From positions 1 to 54,026 of the forward strand of contig NZ_VCJS01000076.1 of NCBI RefSeq assembly GCF_005893125.1: DNA of 54,026 nucleotides, given 5' to 3'. Positions 53,566 to 54,026 of this stretch are shown piece by piece. The position numbers and the translations under genes were made by a program. The stretch comes from Nonomuraea basaltis. GTDB lineage: Bacteria; Actinomycetota; Actinomycetes; Streptosporangiales; Streptosporangiaceae. Position 1 is the first letter of the stretch, and each line of letters starts with the position of its first letter. The notes beneath the pieces are model-generated. The model saw only the letters and a program-made list of their open reading frames with translations, was not told the origin of the DNA and did no database searches.

Positions 53566-54026
53566 TCAGCGTTCGATCATCTGCATCTGCGCCTCGTTGT
53601 GGTGCCCGCCGGCGGCCGGGGGCAGGCTGTCGAGCTTGGCGATCTGCTCGGCGGTCAGGACGAGGTCGTCGGCGGCGGCGTTCTCCTCCAGGCGCGAGAC
53701 CCGCTTGGTGCCCGGGATGGGGGCGATGTCGTCGCCCTTGCTCAGCAACCAGGCGATCGCGACCTGCGCGGGCGTGGCGCCGGCCTCATGGGCGATGGCT
53801 TGCACCTGGTCGGCGAGGGCGAGGTTGCGCTGGAAGTTCTCGCCGGTGAAGCGGGGGTTGCTCGCCCGGAAGTCGTCGGGGCCGAAGTCGCTTTCCGACC
53901 GGATCTTCCCGGTCAGGAAGCCGTGGCCGAGGGGGGAGTAGGCGACGAACCCGATGCCCAGCTCGCGCAGCAGCGGCAGCACCTGCGGTTCCTGGTCGCG
54001 GGTCCACAGCGAGTACTCCGACTGCA
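53566..54026 (-). CDS. aldo/keto reductase (AKR), C-terminal part; continues beyond the right edge
   Basis: The frame is open to the window edge (QSEYSLWTRDQEPQ at the far end). LGIGFVAYSPLGHGFLTGKI is the typical AKR strand and loop, and GDDIAPIPGTKRVSRLEENA is the NADPH-binding part, ending EAQMQMIER at 53566. Similar to the YakC/AKR13 group. It lies 30 bp upstream of the second AKR gene on the same strand, so the two likely form an operon. About the last 153 residues are visible. Confidence 0.9.
   Translation of the reverse strand, partial: QSEYSLWTRDQEPQVLPLLRELGIGFVAYSPLGHGFLTGKIRSESDFGPDDFRASNPRFTGENFQRNLALADQVQAIAHEAGATPAQVAIAWLLSKGDDIAPIPGTKRVSRLEENAAADDLVLTAEQIAKLDSLPPAAGGHHNEAQMQMIER

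Overview
The window is very GC-rich, with strong third-position GC bias, many GTG starts, GGAGG-type ribosome sites and LuxR/ROK/LacI/TetR regulators. This fits a soil actinomycete; I would guess the Streptosporangiales (Nonomuraea-like), but the sequence alone does not fix the genus. It has the mosaic look of an accessory chromosome region: intact small operons separated by debris from old mobile elements and truncated genes.

Layout. 1-2.4 kb: a minus-strand cluster of very small genes, several frameshifted, in which a two-gene unit (A, then B about 45 bp later) occurs twice. 2.5-7.6 kb: an epoxide hydrolase and an acyl-CoA synthetase, with remnants of an ATP-dependent DNA ligase, a P-loop kinase, an ISL3 transposase and a tyrosine recombinase. 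7.8-12.5 kb: membrane and secreted proteins (SCO4225-like, SGNH hydrolase, CHRD protein, exported peptide) and a two-component system. 12.6-18.3 kb: two large ATPase regulators read divergently (one LuxR type, frameshifted) and a DUF2255 protein. 18.5-21.7 kb: a minus-strand operon MFS transporter - carotenoid oxygenase - SRPBCC protein, ending in a perfect hairpin. 21.8-24.0 kb: a membrane-anchored multicopper oxidase with a small membrane partner. 24.0-30.1 kb: a LacI-controlled sugar ABC importer with a 420-residue enzyme-like protein I cannot assign. 30.1-32.9 kb: a rearranged zone with an NB-ARC remnant, a kinase gene split into two divergent halves and a TauE-like permease. 33-43.6 kb: VOC protein, prephenate dehydratase, YciO-type protein, SDR with its divergent XRE regulator, DUF6745 protein with an RNase Z-like hydrolase, aromatic amino-acid decarboxylase and a TetR regulator. 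43.8-45.0 kb: remains of a mycothiol-dependent formaldehyde dehydrogenase and its partner hydrolase. 45.3-52.6 kb: GNAT, a TetR regulator with a leaderless-looking start, then a ROK regulator divergent from an ABC importer plus GH29 alpha-L-fucosidase. 52.7 kb to the end: two aldo/keto reductases, the second cut by the window edge.

Genes working together. Two complete carbohydrate modules stand out. In the first, LacI, three copies of a TGAATCGATTCA-type operator, two permeases, a binding lipoprotein and the unknown 420-residue protein form one regulon. In the second, ROK regulator, binding lipoprotein, two permeases and fucosidase form a fucoside-use operon. Neither importer encodes its own ATPase, so both probably share a housekeeping MsiK-type subunit (inference).

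Caveat. Many otherwise well-conserved reading frames (for example the LuxR, MFS, TauE, AKR and small 38.1 kb genes) are broken by a single base gained or lost in a homopolymer. Sequencing error may explain these better than decay. The ligase, ISL3, recombinase, NB-ARC, mycothiol dehydrogenase and MBL remnants lack real gene segments and look genuinely broken.
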